A stretch of DNA of 12,856 bases from Actinomycetes bacterium (GCA_029779995.1 JAKOZM010000096.1:1-12856); one strand, 5' to 3'. Numbered from the stretch's first letter, positions 1-7,829 are shown. Notes: generated by a model from the sequence alone, not told the origin. Made by a program: numbers and translations.

Positions 1-1215
1 TCCTGGTGGTACTGGCTCAATGTCGCGCTGTGGGTACCGAGTGTCTACCTGATGTTCTCCGTGGTCCTCAGTGACATGTTCTTCCCCGACCTGGGCTTCT
101 GGCCGCAGGTCGGCATCGCGCTGGTGCTCATCGGTGTGAACTGGGTGGTCAACATGCTCACACTTGATCTGGGCAAGTGGGTCTCCAATGTGGGCGCCAT
201 CATCACCGTCGGTGTCATCGCACTGATCGGTGTCGGTGGGTTCATGGCCTGGAGCACCGACGGTTCGGCGACTGCGTTCACGTGGGACTCGGAGTCGATG
301 ATTCCGACGGCCGCCACCGCCGCGCTGGCGCTGCCGATCATCATCTACAACTTCCTGGGGTTCGAGCTCATGAGTAGTGCGAGCAACGAGATGCGCAACC
401 CACGCCGCGACGTGCCGCGCACGATCGTGATCGCGGGTGTGCTGATCGGCGCCTTCTACCTGATCTCCACGATCGGGATGCAGGTCGTGATCCCGGCTGA
501 GGAGATCTCGGAGACCAGCGGGCTGATGGACGTGCTCACCGCAGTATTCGGCTCCGGCATCGGCATCACTGTCGTAGGCATCGGCATCCTGTACGCGTTC
601 TTCGCCGCACTCATCCCGTGGACGATCGGGGCGAACCGGGCTGCCGCGCAGGCCAGCGAACAGGGCGATCTGCCACCGGTGTTCAAGAAGGTCAACGCCA
701 AGCGGAACACCCCCGTGGGTGCTGCCACCTTCACCGCGATCGTCAGTGCCGGCATCACCGTCGTCTACGGCGTGCTGTTCTCGGTGACGAACGGTGACAT
801 CGACGCGCTGTTCTGGAGCCTGTTCGCGTTCTCCTCGATCGTGTTCCTGCTGCCCTACGTGGCGATGGCGTTGGCCTTCCTGCGACTGCGTGCCACAGAC
901 CCGGGTGCACAACGTCCCTACCGCGTCCCTGGCGGCAGCGCAGGCGCATGGGTCTGCACGGTGCTTGTCGTCATCCTGTTGGTCGCAGCCGTGATCTTCT
1001 TCGTCTGGAATCCCTGGGCGGAGTTTGACGCAACGACCACGTGGTTGATCGTCGCCGGCCTGGCCGCGACCTTCGCCGCGCAGGAGATCATGGTGCGCCG
1101 CGCGCCACGCTGGAAGGTGGCCGCTGAACATCCCGAACTCAACGCCGACGTCGAACTCGAGGGCATCGCCCCCGATACGGCTGCCGACATTCACAAGGTG
1201 AGTGAGAAGCGATGA
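1..1215 (+). CDS. APC-family amino acid/polyamine permease, 5' partial
   Basis: The frame is open from base 1, so the gene enters the window already in progress; 404 residues are visible. Family members are usually about 450-500 residues, so one to three N-terminal helices, including the first substrate-binding segment, are missing. About ten hydrophobic helices can be seen, followed by a charged cytoplasmic tail of roughly 50 residues. The stretch [20 protein letters not shown] (bases about 349-408) is the conserved GFE...NEMRNPRRD loop of APC transporters. Its stop overlaps the agmatine deiminase start (ATGA), so the two are co-translated. By context it probably imports agmatine or exchanges agmatine for putrescine, as APC antiporters do in known agmatine deiminase systems. 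The family call is firm; the substrate is inferred from the neighbour only. An amino acid such as glutamate or GABA remains possible. Confidence 0.88.
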   Translation, partial: SWWYWLNVALWVPSVYLMFSVVLSDMFFPDLGFWPQVGIALVLIGVNWVVNMLTLDLGKWVSNVGAIITVGVIALIGVGGFMAWSTDGSATAFTWDSESMIPTAATAALALPIIIYNFLGFELMSSASNEMRNPRRDVPRTIVIAGVLIGAFYLISTIGMQVVIPAEEISETSGLMDVLTAVFGSGIGITVVGIGILYAFFAALIPWTIGANRAAAQASEQGDLPPVFKKVNAKRNTPVGAATFTAIVSAGITVVYGVLFSVTNGDIDALFWSLFAFSSIVFLLPYVAMALAFLRLRATDPGAQRPYRVPGGSAGAWVCTVLVVILLVAAVIFFVWNPWAEFDATTTWLIVAGLAATFAAQEIMVRRAPRWKVAAEHPELNADVELEGIAPDTAADIHKVSEKR

Positions 1216-2306
1216 CCTACATCATTGACAGCACCCCGAAGGCAGACGGGTTCCGGATGCCGGCCGAGTGGGAGAAGCAGTGCAACTGTTGGATGGTCTG
1301 GCCCGAGCGCCCCGACAACTGGCGCCTGGGCGGCAAGCCCGCACAGGATGCGTTCACCCGGGTCGCGGAGGTGATCTGTGAGCACGAGCCGCTGACGATG
1401 GTCGTGTCGGGGCAGCAGTACGTCAACGCCCGCGCACATCTGCCCGAGCAGGTGCGTGAGGTCGAGATGAGCACCGATGACTCGTGGGTTCGGGACACCG
1501 GCCCGACGTTCGTGGTCAACGATCACGGGCAGATGCGCGGAGTGGACTGGCGGTTCAATGCCTGGGGTGGCCTCGAGGGTGGTCTGTACTTCCCGTGGGA
1601 CCACGATGATCTGGTGGCGCGCAAAGTCCTCGAGATGGAGGGCGTGCCCATGTACCGGGCGGACTTCGTGCTCGAGGGTGGCTCCATCGATGTGGATGGC
1701 CAGGGCACGGTGCTGACCACCCGGGAGTGCCTGCTCAATCACAACCGCAACCCCCACCTGACTCAGGCCCAGATCGAACACAATCTGTGCGAGTACCTCG
1801 GGGTCGACAAGGTGATCTGGCTGCCCCGTGGCGTGTATCTGGACGAGACCGACGGTCACGTCGACAACTTCGCCCGGTTCGCCGCTCCTGGGGTCGTCAT
1901 GCTCACCTGGACCGACGACGAGAACGATCCACAGTGGGAGATCTCCAACGAGGCGCTGCGGGTACTGGAGTCGACCACGGATGCCCGCGGCCGCGGCCTG
2001 GAGATCATCAAACTGCACCAGCCCGGGCCGATCTACATCAGCGCGCAGGAGGCGGCTGGCGTCGATCACATCCCGGGTGTGCAGCCCCGTGTCGAGGGCG
2101 AGCGGCTGGCAGGCTCGTACGTCAATTCGTTCATCGGCAACGGGGTAGTTGTCGTTCCGGTGTTCGACGACGTCCACGATGAGGAGGCGATCCTGACCTA
2201 CAAGCGGCTGTTCCCCGACCGCGAGGTCGTCACCGTGCCTGGCCGCGAGATCCTGCTCGGTGGCGGCAACGTCCACTGCATCACCCAGCAGGAACCAGCC
2301 ACGTGA
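1212..2306 (+). CDS. aguA: agmatine deiminase (agmatine iminohydrolase)
   Basis: A 364-residue cytoplasmic enzyme, the usual family length. It hydrolyses agmatine to N-carbamoylputrescine and ammonia, the first step of the agmatine route to putrescine. It belongs to the guanidino-group-modifying (pentein) fold. Visible signatures are [12 protein letters not shown] at residues 87-98, the EGGS motif near 155-158, DETDGHVDN at 211-219 with catalytic His216, and [11 protein letters not shown] at 350-360 with nucleophile Cys356. The WRFNAWGG substrate-pocket stretch lies at 113-120. The start is the ATG that shares ATGA with the permease stop, and the GGTGAG at 1198-1203 is a plausible ribosome binding site 8 bases upstream. 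It is followed by a TetR gene, again with overlap. The partner enzyme N-carbamoylputrescine amidase is not in the window. Peptidyl-arginine deiminases share the fold, but the motif set and length fit agmatine deiminase best. Confidence 0.95.
   Translation: MTYIIDSTPKADGFRMPAEWEKQCNCWMVWPERPDNWRLGGKPAQDAFTRVAEVICEHEPLTMVVSGQQYVNARAHLPEQVREVEMSTDDSWVRDTGPTFVVNDHGQMRGVDWRFNAWGGLEGGLYFPWDHDDLVARKVLEMEGVPMYRADFVLEGGSIDVDGQGTVLTTRECLLNHNRNPHLTQAQIEHNLCEYLGVDKVIWLPRGVYLDETDGHVDNFARFAAPGVVMLTWTDDENDPQWEISNEALRVLESTTDARGRGLEIIKLHQPGPIYISAQEAAGVDHIPGVQPRVEGERLAGSYVNSFIGNGVVVVPVFDDVHDEEAILTYKRLFPDREVVTVPGREILLGGGNVHCITQQEPAT
2290..2294 (+). promoter_or_regulatory. Shine-Dalgarno site for the TetR gene
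   Basis: AGGAA lies inside the end of aguA, 8 bases before the GTG at 2303. It supports that GTG, rather than the in-frame ATG at 2321, as the start of the regulator. Confidence 0.55.
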
Positions 2307-2902
2307 CGAGTCAGGTGCACATGACCGCCGGCGATCGGCGAGAGTCGCTGATCGCCGCGGCCGTGCGCGTGATCCGTGCCAACGGCATGCTCGAGTCGAG
2401 CACGCGGACCGTGGCCAAGGAGGCCGGGGTGAGTGTGGGCCTGATGCACCACTACTTCGCCAGTTACGACGATCTCATGGCCGCCGCCTTCGAGCGGGTG
2501 GCCCTCGAGGACCTGCGGCGCGCACGCGCGGTGGTCACGGCGTGCGCCAACGCGCGAGAGCGGCTCGATGCCGTCGTAACGGAGTTCCAGCCGGCGCGCG
2601 ACGCCTGGCAATTCCAGTGGTGGATGGACGCATGGAGCAGTTCCGCGCGCCATCCGGCCGTGCGTGAGATCGCCGCGAGGATCAACCAGCGCTGGCAGCA
2701 TCTCATCGAGGACATCCTGCGCGAGGGCGTTGCACAGGGGGAGTTCACCTGCGCCGATCCGCGGGCCTCCGCCTGGCGGCTGCTGGCGCTGTTGGACGGG
2801 CTGACCATCCAGGTGGTCGCCCAGACCGACGGCCCCGGTCGCGCCGATGTCGAGCGGTGGTCACACCACGCTGCCCGCGTGGAGACTGGCCGGGCTCAGT
2901 AG
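2303..2902 (+). CDS. TetR-family regulator, BetI-like, probably of the agmatine operon
   Basis: A 199-residue protein with an N-terminal TetR DNA-binding domain; the helix-turn-helix is at about residues 35-54 ([19 protein letters not shown]), followed by an all-helical ligand domain resembling the BetI C-terminal type. The GTG start overlaps the aguA stop (GTGA) and has AGGAA 8 bases upstream; the ATG at 2321 is a weaker alternative. It is the third gene of a coupled operon, so it most likely represses its own operon in response to a polyamine such as agmatine. Known precedent: in Pseudomonas aeruginosa the agmatine genes are controlled by the TetR-family regulator AguR, although there the regulator gene comes first. 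The ligand is inferred. Its 3' end overlaps the convergent secreted-protein gene by 7 bases, leaving no room for a separate terminator. Confidence 0.88.
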   Translation: MTSQVHMTAGDRRESLIAAAVRVIRANGMLESSTRTVAKEAGVSVGLMHHYFASYDDLMAAAFERVALEDLRRARAVVTACANARERLDAVVTEFQPARDAWQFQWWMDAWSSSARHPAVREIAARINQRWQHLIEDILREGVAQGEFTCADPRASAWRLLALLDGLTIQVVAQTDGPGRADVERWSHHAARVETGRAQ

Positions 2903-3438
2903 TACTTACCCGAGCACAGCAGCGTGTTCTGGGTCCCGTAGACACCCTTGATGCCGTCCTCGGCCAGATTGCCCAGGCTTGCCAACTGTGGTGAGGCCCA
3001 CAGGCTGAGGAGTCGGTACTTGCCGTCCTTGACCAGCGCGGCTCGCGCACTGATCGTCTGCTTCTTGGCACGCAGGCAGTACGCCGCGCCGGAGTTCAGG
3101 GTGCGGGTCTTCTTGGCTGACACCTTGGCGCCCTCCGAGGAACCGACGAACTGGGTCACGAGGATCGTGGCTGCATCGACCTGTGCCTTGGGTGAGGTAC
3201 CGGTGAAGTACAGCCAGTAGCCCTTGGGAACCATGAACTTCACGGACCCATTGCTTACCTTCGATGTAGAGCTTCGGAATTTGCTGCCGGACTTCCCGCC
3301 CTTGCTCCACGTGGCCATGATCGAGCAGCCATCGCAGTTGGCCACCTTCACCGTTACCGGGACCGTGTCCGCGGCGGCGGCCACCCCCGGAGTCAGCCCC
3401 GTCAGAACCAGTGCCCCTGCCATCATCCATACGCGCAT
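2896..3438 (-). CDS. secreted protein of unknown function with four cysteines
   Basis: I do not recognise this family. With the start chosen here it has 180 residues. It begins with a signal peptide ([20 protein letters not shown]) and a likely signal peptidase I site after the AAA run near residue 22. The mature part is basic and rich in Ser, Lys and Gly, with no further membrane helix. It has exactly four cysteines, Cys35 and Cys38 (NCDGCS), Cys121 and Cys175, which could make two disulfides. The CxxC pair could instead suggest a redox or metal site, but nothing else supports that. Upstream in-frame ATGs exist at 3462 and 3489; they would put charged residues before an otherwise ideal signal peptide. 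The start at 3438 also has AAGGCT 7 bases upstream. It converges with the TetR gene (7-base overlap) and diverges from ugd, with 49 bases between starts. Confidence 0.75.
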   Translation of the reverse strand: MRVWMMAGALVLTGLTPGVAAAADTVPVTVKVANCDGCSIMATWSKGGKSGSKFRSSTSKVSNGSVKFMVPKGYWLYFTGTSPKAQVDAATILVTQFVGSSEGAKVSAKKTRTLNSGAAYCLRAKKQTISARAALVKDGKYRLLSLWASPQLASLGNLAEDGIKGVYGTQNTLLCSGKYY

Positions 3439-3445
3439 GCCCGCC

Positions 3446-3451
3446 AGCCTT
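3446..3451 (-). promoter_or_regulatory. possible leaderless -10 box of the secreted protein gene
   Basis: On the minus strand AAGGCT ends 7 bases before the ATG at 3438. It resembles the TAGGCT box with the same spacing before the deacetylase gene, apart from the first base. The AAGG could equally be a weak ribosome binding site. Confidence 0.3.
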
Positions 3452-3475
3452 GCACAGCGCATGCCCACCGGTCCA

Positions 3476-3481
3476 TATCCT
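3476..3481 (+). promoter_or_regulatory. -10 box of a leaderless promoter for ugd
   Basis: TATCCT fits TAnnnT and is followed by exactly 6 bases before the ATG at 3488, so transcription is expected to start at the A of the start codon. TTGCAC at 3450-3455 is a possible -35 box, but the 20-base spacer is long. GAGGG lies only one base from the ATG, too close to act as a normal ribosome binding site. Confidence 0.5.
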
Positions 3482-3487
3482 GAGGGC

Positions 3488-4651
3488 ATGAAGATCGCGG
3501 TGGCCGGGATGGGCTACGTGGGATTGTCCAACGCGGTGCTGCTCGCCCAACGTCACCAGGTGCGCGCGATCGACATCGACGTCGATCGGGTGGCGACCAT
3601 CAACGCTGGCCGCAGCCCCATCGACGACCCCGAGATCGAGGGATTCCTGGACGAGATGGACCTGGATCTGCAGGCCACGACCGATGCGACGTTGGCATTC
3701 ACCGACGCCGATTTCGTCGTCGTGGCCACTCCAACGGACTACGACCCGAAGACCAACTTCTTCAACACCGACAGTGTCTCTGCAGTCATCGCACAGGTCC
3801 GCGGGATCAACCCCGATGCCGTCCTTGTCATCAAGTCGACCATCCCGGTGGGCTTCACCGAAGAGATGCGGGAGGCCCACGACTACCAGGGCATCTTGTT
3901 CGCACCCGAGTTCCTGCGTGAGGGCAAGGCCTTGTACGACAACCTGTATCCCTCGCGCATCGTCGTGGGCTCGACGAGCGCCGCAGGAAAACGTTTCGCA
4001 AGCCTGATGGCGGAGGGGGCCCGCAATGATCCACCCGTGATCCTGACTGACTCCCGGCAGGCCGAGGCGATCAAACTCTTCGCGAACACGTACCTGGCCA
4101 TGCGGGTGGCGTTCTTCAATGAGCTCGACACGTTCGCCGCAAGCCACGGCATGGACAGCAGGGCGATCATCGACGCCGTCAGCCTGGACCCCCGGGTCGG
4201 CCCGGGGTACAACAACCCGTCTTTCGGCTACGGCGGCTACTGCTTGCCGAAGGACACCAAGCAGTTGCTGGCCAATTACTCGAACGTCCCGCAGGCCCTG
4301 ATCCGCGCGGTGGTGGACTCCAACCGGACTCGCAAGGACTTCGTGGCGGAGCAGATTCTGGCCCGCAAGCCGAAGGTCGTGGGGATCTACCGGCTGGTCA
4401 TGAAAGAAGGCTCGGACAACATCCGCACGTCCAGCGTGCAGGGCATCATGAAACGGCTCAAGGCCAAGGGCGTCGAGGTGATCGTGTATGAACCCGTCCT
4501 CACCGAGAACCTGTTCTACAACTCCGAGGTCGTGCGCAACCTCTCCGACTTCACCGATCGGGCGGATCTGATCGTTGCCAACCGGCTGCACCCGGAGCTG
4601 GCCGATGTCATGGACAAGGTTTATACGCGGGACTTGTTCGGCCGGGACTAG
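3488..4651 (+). CDS. ugd: UDP-glucose 6-dehydrogenase
   Basis: A 387-residue cytoplasmic enzyme that oxidises UDP-glucose to UDP-glucuronate with two NAD+, supplying precursors for acidic surface polysaccharides. The N-terminal Rossmann motif is GMGYVG at residues 7-12. The catalytic cysteine is Cys252 in [15 protein letters not shown], and the central helix bears Lys196 ([14 protein letters not shown]). The C-terminal UDP-binding domain has [20 protein letters not shown]. Length and motif wording match the short, E. coli-like Ugd class rather than the longer forms of about 430-450 residues. The frame stays open upstream to 3224, but the Rossmann strand beginning [10 protein letters not shown] and the -10 box fix the start at 3488. 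No polysaccharide glycosyltransferases lie nearby. GDP-mannose dehydrogenase is a relative, but the sequence fits the UDP-glucose class better. Confidence 0.93.
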   Translation: MKIAVAGMGYVGLSNAVLLAQRHQVRAIDIDVDRVATINAGRSPIDDPEIEGFLDEMDLDLQATTDATLAFTDADFVVVATPTDYDPKTNFFNTDSVSAVIAQVRGINPDAVLVIKSTIPVGFTEEMREAHDYQGILFAPEFLREGKALYDNLYPSRIVVGSTSAAGKRFASLMAEGARNDPPVILTDSRQAEAIKLFANTYLAMRVAFFNELDTFAASHGMDSRAIIDAVSLDPRVGPGYNNPSFGYGGYCLPKDTKQLLANYSNVPQALIRAVVDSNRTRKDFVAEQILARKPKVVGIYRLVMKEGSDNIRTSSVQGIMKRLKAKGVEVIVYEPVLTENLFYNSEVVRNLSDFTDRADLIVANRLHPELADVMDKVYTRDLFGRD

Positions 4652-4703
4652 CGGCCGTTGTTGTCGGATGGCGCTGCTGCGAGAGGCGCTTCCATGAGGA
4701 CGT

Positions 4704-4755
4704 CTGGAAAACTCCGCACGTGTGGTGTCTTCATGCGGAGTTCTCCAGGTTTTCT
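4704..4755 (+). terminator. probable rho-independent terminator after ugd
   Basis: Bases 4704-4718 pair with 4734-4748 in a 15-bp stem with one A/C mismatch and a 15-base loop, followed by GTTTTCT. It lies 52 bases past the ugd stop. The stem is made from two copies of a local repeat. Confidence 0.6.
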
Positions 4756-4845
4756 ACGCGACAAAACATCTCAAATCGGGCACTTGATCAGTATTTCGCC
4801 GCACGTAACTCGCCACCGACCAGAAACGTGCGGAGTTTTCCAGGT
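4704..4845. repeat. cluster of three copies of an 15-18 bp intergenic repeat
   Basis: The motif CTGGAAAACTCCGCACGT stands at 4704-4721. Its exact 18-bp reverse complement stands at 4826-4843. A third copy at 4734-4750, in the orientation of the second, matches 4829-4845 over 17 bases with one mismatch. The 75 bases between copies two and three are visibly richer in A/T than the flanking genes. The whole region 4652-4888 separates two convergent genes. I see no transposase, no convincing coding region and no clear target-site duplication. It could be a small non-autonomous mobile element, a dispersed intergenic repeat or a duplicated terminator. Confidence 0.85.
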
Positions 4846-4869
4846 CAGATGCCGGGTCTGTGGTCGCCG

Positions 4870-4888
4870 GTCGGCTGGACACGCCGAC
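4870..4888 (-). terminator. possible terminator hairpin after the alpha/beta hydrolase
   Basis: GTCGGC (4870-4875) pairs perfectly with GCCGAC (4883-4888) around a 7-base loop, directly past the hydrolase stop. There is no T-tract on the minus strand, so it may only protect the 3' end. Confidence 0.35.
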
Positions 4889-6043
4889 TCAGGGCTGCTC
4901 CTGTGTGACAGCAGGGGCCAGCCACCCGCGCAGCGCCTCAAAGACCGTCTCGTCGTTGAGCAGCTGCAGATGCCCCACACCGCCGAGGTGTAACCCTTCA
5001 CCCTGCACCGCCGATGCGCTCGGGTAGCGCACCATGCCGTCGCCGACCAAGCGGCCCATGGGGTGCTGAGGGTCGCGCGTGAGCGTCGAGGCGATCCAGT
5101 AGTAGGTCGTGTGCGGCAGGAAGGGGACCTCGGCGCAGCGGTTGGCGAGGAACTCGTCCACGTCCTGACCGCGCCAGTCGTCCTCGACCAATGAGCCGAA
5201 CCGGAGGTCCTTCACGCCGACGCTGCGATTGGCCAGCACCCGCCCGATCGGCTCGGCCTCTGGAACGCGGCGCATCGCCCAGTCGATCACATGGACGGCC
5301 TTTTCCAGCGGCGCCCCCAAGTGGGGAGTGCCCAAACTGACCACCGTCACCACCTTGGAGGTCCACGGCGTCTCATGGTGGCACGCGCTACGGGACACCA
5401 GGCCGCCCATCGAGTGCCCGACCAGGCTGACCGACTCCACGGGCACCGGCCAGCGCGCGACCAGGTCATCGAGCAGAGCACTGAGCGCGCGGCCGTTGTC
5501 ACTGATATGCAGACCGGAGTTGAACCGGACGAAGACGGGGGTCAGGCCGTCAGCGATGAGGCGTTCGCCGTAGGACGGTCGCTGCTTGGAGGACCAAGCC
5601 CGTTCGTCTTCGGCCAGGCCATGTACGAAGACCACGACGTGGCCGGTGGCGTCCGGATAGTCGACGGCGGGGTCGGCGTCACGACCAGCCACCCGTAGCG
5701 ACATGGTCAGCGCAAGCTCGGGGTGTTCCTCGGCGATGAGGTCGCCGTGGAAGCCGTTGACCACCGGTTGCAGGGTCTGGCCCCAACGGGTGGTGTGTGG
5801 TTCGACGCCGGTGCGGCTACCGAGGCGCGCGGCGGCTTTGGGCGCCGCCACGTGTGCCTTCTCCACCACGCCATAGACCGCTGCGGCGGTCACGGTGGCA
5901 GCGCGGTGGTACGGCTTCGCGACGGCTGGCAGGGCCGCATCGACCCGGTCGGCGATCGCCATGTGGGTGTCGGCGGTGATCCGCACGATCCCGCCCAGGG
6001 CCTTGCCGGTCAGGTCGCCGAGGTCCTTCCACTGGGTGCTCAT
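4889..6043 (-). CDS. lipase-like alpha/beta-hydrolase
   Basis: A 384-residue protein. Residues 1-130 are an Ala-rich, helical N-terminal extension without a signal peptide. The hydrolase domain follows, with the oxyanion-hole strand VVVFVHG at 136-142, the nucleophile elbow GHSMGG at 209-214 (Ser211), LGTPHLGAP at 237-245, a likely acid Asp335 in GDGMV, and His358 in GVGHLQLL. The triad is therefore complete. The LGTPHLGAP stretch after the elbow is typical of PGAP1/triacylglycerol-lipase-like esterases. The substrate is unknown; a membrane lipid or ester in the cytosol is possible. Its ATG overlaps the stop of the upstream GNAT gene (ATGA), so the two are co-translated. A haloperoxidase- or thioesterase-like role cannot be excluded. 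Confidence 0.85.
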   Translation of the reverse strand: MSTQWKDLGDLTGKALGGIVRITADTHMAIADRVDAALPAVAKPYHRAATVTAAAVYGVVEKAHVAAPKAAARLGSRTGVEPHTTRWGQTLQPVVNGFHGDLIAEEHPELALTMSLRVAGRDADPAVDYPDATGHVVVFVHGLAEDERAWSSKQRPSYGERLIADGLTPVFVRFNSGLHISDNGRALSALLDDLVARWPVPVESVSLVGHSMGGLVSRSACHHETPWTSKVVTVVSLGTPHLGAPLEKAVHVIDWAMRRVPEAEPIGRVLANRSVGVKDLRFGSLVEDDWRGQDVDEFLANRCAEVPFLPHTTYYWIASTLTRDPQHPMGRLVGDGMVRYPSASAVQGEGLHLGGVGHLQLLNDETVFEALRGWLAPAVTQEQP

Positions 6044-6558
6044 GGCAGCCTCACTCTCATGTCGCGGCTTCCACCTTCGATCTTGTCGTACTCCACGGTG
6101 CCGACTGACCTCAGGAGCCGCGCGGGCGCCTGATTGGTGCCCAGCATGTAACCGGTCAGATGAGTGATGCCCCGTCGCGACGCCTCGTGGGCCACGGCAT
6201 GGGTCAATATGCGTCCGGCGCCGCGGCCGTGGATCTCGTCGGTGATCGTGATACAGAACTCGGCGGTGTCGGGTTGTCCGGGCAGCCGGATGGCGTGTGC
6301 CAGTCCGAGGATGATGTCCTTGCAGGAACTGCGCTTCCAGACCAGCACCAGGGCCAGCTCTTCCGTGTCGAACAGGTGCCGGATGTCGGCCTGCGACAGC
6401 CGCGGTTTGCTGGACATGAACCGGCGGTACTTGGTCTCGTCGGACAGATGGTCGAAGCCCTTGATCAGGTCCATGCGGTCGCTGGGTTCCATTGGCCGGA
6501 CCGCGACCCGCAGACCGTGGCTCAAGGTGCCTTCAGTCAGATAGGTCATTGTGCTCAT
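6040..6558 (-). CDS. GNAT-family N-acetyltransferase
   Basis: A single-domain acetyltransferase of 172 residues that would transfer an acetyl group from acetyl-CoA to an unknown amine or lysine. The N-terminal part, VRPMEPSDRMDLIKGFDHLS followed by SKPRLS, is the pattern seen in GNAT proteins related to the protein lysine acetyltransferase (Pat) group. The acetyl-CoA loop is HGRGAGRIL, and a C-terminal segment TNQAPARLLRSVG matches the usual 'N..a..l....G' helix. The start at 6558 is preceded by GGAGGG 12 bases upstream; the ATG at 6549 is an alternative, and the frame is open further to 6651. It is divergent from the pucR-type gene with 72 bases between starts, and translationally coupled to the alpha/beta-hydrolase downstream. 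Whether the two enzymes act on one substrate is not shown. Confidence 0.82.
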   Translation of the reverse strand: MSTMTYLTEGTLSHGLRVAVRPMEPSDRMDLIKGFDHLSDETKYRRFMSSKPRLSQADIRHLFDTEELALVLVWKRSSCKDIILGLAHAIRLPGQPDTAEFCITITDEIHGRGAGRILTHAVAHEASRRGITHLTGYMLGTNQAPARLLRSVGTVEYDKIEGGSRDMRVRLP

Positions 6559-6618
6559 GTATCCAGGGTGCCCTCCAGGCAGCACAATCAATAGTGGCTT
6601 CAGCACAGATGTCGAGAC

Positions 6619-6624
6619 GATAAT
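6619..6624 (+). promoter_or_regulatory. -10 box of a leaderless promoter for the PucR-type gene
   Basis: GATAAT is one base from the TATAAT consensus and is followed by 6 bases before the GTG at 6631, so transcription should begin at the start codon. No clear -35 box is seen. Confidence 0.55.
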
Positions 6625-6630
6625 TGTTCG

Positions 6631-7713
6631 GTGACAACAAATTCGATGCATGTTCCGGCGTTACCCGCCGCTCTCGTGCAGGACATTCGCGACCAGATCC
6701 CACACGTCGCCGAAATCACGGTCGCGACAGTGGCCGCGGAAGTTGCTGCCTATGCCCCCGCGACGCAGGACCCGTATCGCGCCGAACTCGAGGCCGGTGT
6801 CCGAATCGCCTTCGAGCAGTTCGCGGGGTTGCTCTCGGACCCCGAACCGGAGGCACTGGCGCGCATCACCCGGGCGGCTCGGTCCTTGGGCCGGACCGAG
6901 GCTCGGCGTCGTCGCGGGATCGGGGCGCTGCTCACCGCCTACCAGATCGGTACGGGCGTCCACTGGCAGGAGGTGTCTGAGTTGGCACTTGCCCACGGCG
7001 TGGATGCCAGCACCCTCTCCGAGCTCGCAGGCCTGATCTTCGCCTACAACCAGCGGTTGTCGGCCGCCAGCGTCGAGGGTTACGCCACTGAGACCCAGAC
7101 GCGGGAGCGTCACCGCGAGGTGCTGGCCGAAGCCCTGTTGTCCGGTGAGCCGACGGAGGGGCAACTGGGTCGTGCCGGCTGGACGCCACCGGCGACTTTG
7201 ACCTGTGTGCTGCTCGAGCCGAACCACGTCGGTGCTGTGCTCAGTGCCTTCCCCGACTGCCTGCAGACTCCGGTCGAGGACGCCGTCGCGGTGCTCGTCC
7301 CCGATGCGACACGTCCGGTCCTGATGCGGGCGGTGACGGGCACCTCTGCGATCGTCGGTCCCACCGTGGCCTGGCAAAGAGCCGCCGACTCCTACCGGCG
7401 GGCGTTGGAGCTGGCAGCTTTGGTGCAGGAGCGGCCGGTGGACACCGAGGAGCACCTGGTGGACCTGATACTCACCGGCGAGGCGCTGGCTGATCTGCGC
7501 GCCCAGGTCCTGGTGCCCTTGGGCGACAACGATCGGCTGCGAGAGACCCTGCGGTCCTGGCTGCTGCATCAGGGCCGCCGCGACGCCGTGGCGGCCGATC
7601 TGTTCGTCCACCCGCAGACGGTGCGGTACCGGATGGGCCAGATCCGCGAGATCTACGGTGAGCGCCTGAACGACCCGCATGAGGTGTTGAAACTGGTTGT
7701 CGCCCTGGGCTGA
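6631..7713 (+). CDS. PucR/CdaR-family transcriptional regulator with RsbR-like N-terminus
   Basis: A 360-residue cytoplasmic regulator. Residues about 13-150 are helical and resemble the N-terminal domain of RsbR-type proteins (LVQDIRDQIPHVAEITVATV, then EARRRRGIGALLTAYQIG). A middle domain at about 185-290 corresponds to the GGDEF-like linker usual in this family. The C-terminal PucR helix-turn-helix is at about 303-350 (LRSWLLHQGRRDAVAADLFV, then HPQTVRYRMGQI). The GTG start sits 6 bases after a -10 box and has no ribosome binding site; an internal ATG at 6646 is the alternative. It lies 128 bases upstream of the acyl-CoA dehydrogenase in the same direction and diverges from the GNAT-hydrolase pair, so either could be its target. 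Family members often activate catabolic genes next to them. The effector is unknown. Confidence 0.87.
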   Translation: MTTNSMHVPALPAALVQDIRDQIPHVAEITVATVAAEVAAYAPATQDPYRAELEAGVRIAFEQFAGLLSDPEPEALARITRAARSLGRTEARRRRGIGALLTAYQIGTGVHWQEVSELALAHGVDASTLSELAGLIFAYNQRLSAASVEGYATETQTRERHREVLAEALLSGEPTEGQLGRAGWTPPATLTCVLLEPNHVGAVLSAFPDCLQTPVEDAVAVLVPDATRPVLMRAVTGTSAIVGPTVAWQRAADSYRRALELAALVQERPVDTEEHLVDLILTGEALADLRAQVLVPLGDNDRLRETLRSWLLHQGRRDAVAADLFVHPQTVRYRMGQIREIYGERLNDPHEVLKLVVALG

Positions 7714-7728
7714 AACTGCGCTGGTACG

Positions 7729-7734
7729 TACGCT
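7729..7734 (+). promoter_or_regulatory. -10-like box before a three-codon reading frame
   Basis: TACGCT is followed by exactly 6 bases and ATG CCG GAG TGA at 7741-7752. It has the same geometry as the leaderless promoters of real genes in this window. It lies 107 bases upstream of the acyl-CoA dehydrogenase start. Confidence 0.35.
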
Positions 7735-7829
7735 GTCTCCATGCCGGAGTGACTGGCAGGTGCGTCAACGTTTGCGTCCGGGCCCACGTTGAACCAGCGG
7801 GACAGGTGAGCGGGCGCGTCACTGACCCG

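Noticed and set aside
1191..2276. A 361-codon open frame on the minus strand opposite agmatine deiminase
   Set aside because: It mirrors a gene with an intact active site, and its translation is a His/Val/Asp-rich shadow without recognisable domains.
3224..3487. N-terminal extension of ugd
   Set aside because: The Rossmann fold begins at the ATG at 3488; the extension is antisense to the secreted protein.
2906..4591. A 561-codon open frame on the minus strand opposite ugd and the secreted protein
   Set aside because: It is antisense to a clearly recognised enzyme, shows no family motifs, and is the usual product of high GC keeping the opposite frame free of stops.
4658..4993. A 111-codon frame in the ugd-hydrolase gap
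   Set aside because: It runs through the repeat copies and into the hydrolase 3' end, has no ribosome binding site, and its translation looks random.
6661..7680. A 339-codon open frame on the minus strand opposite the PucR-type gene
   Set aside because: It is a shadow of a recognised regulator; no start signal or motif supports it.
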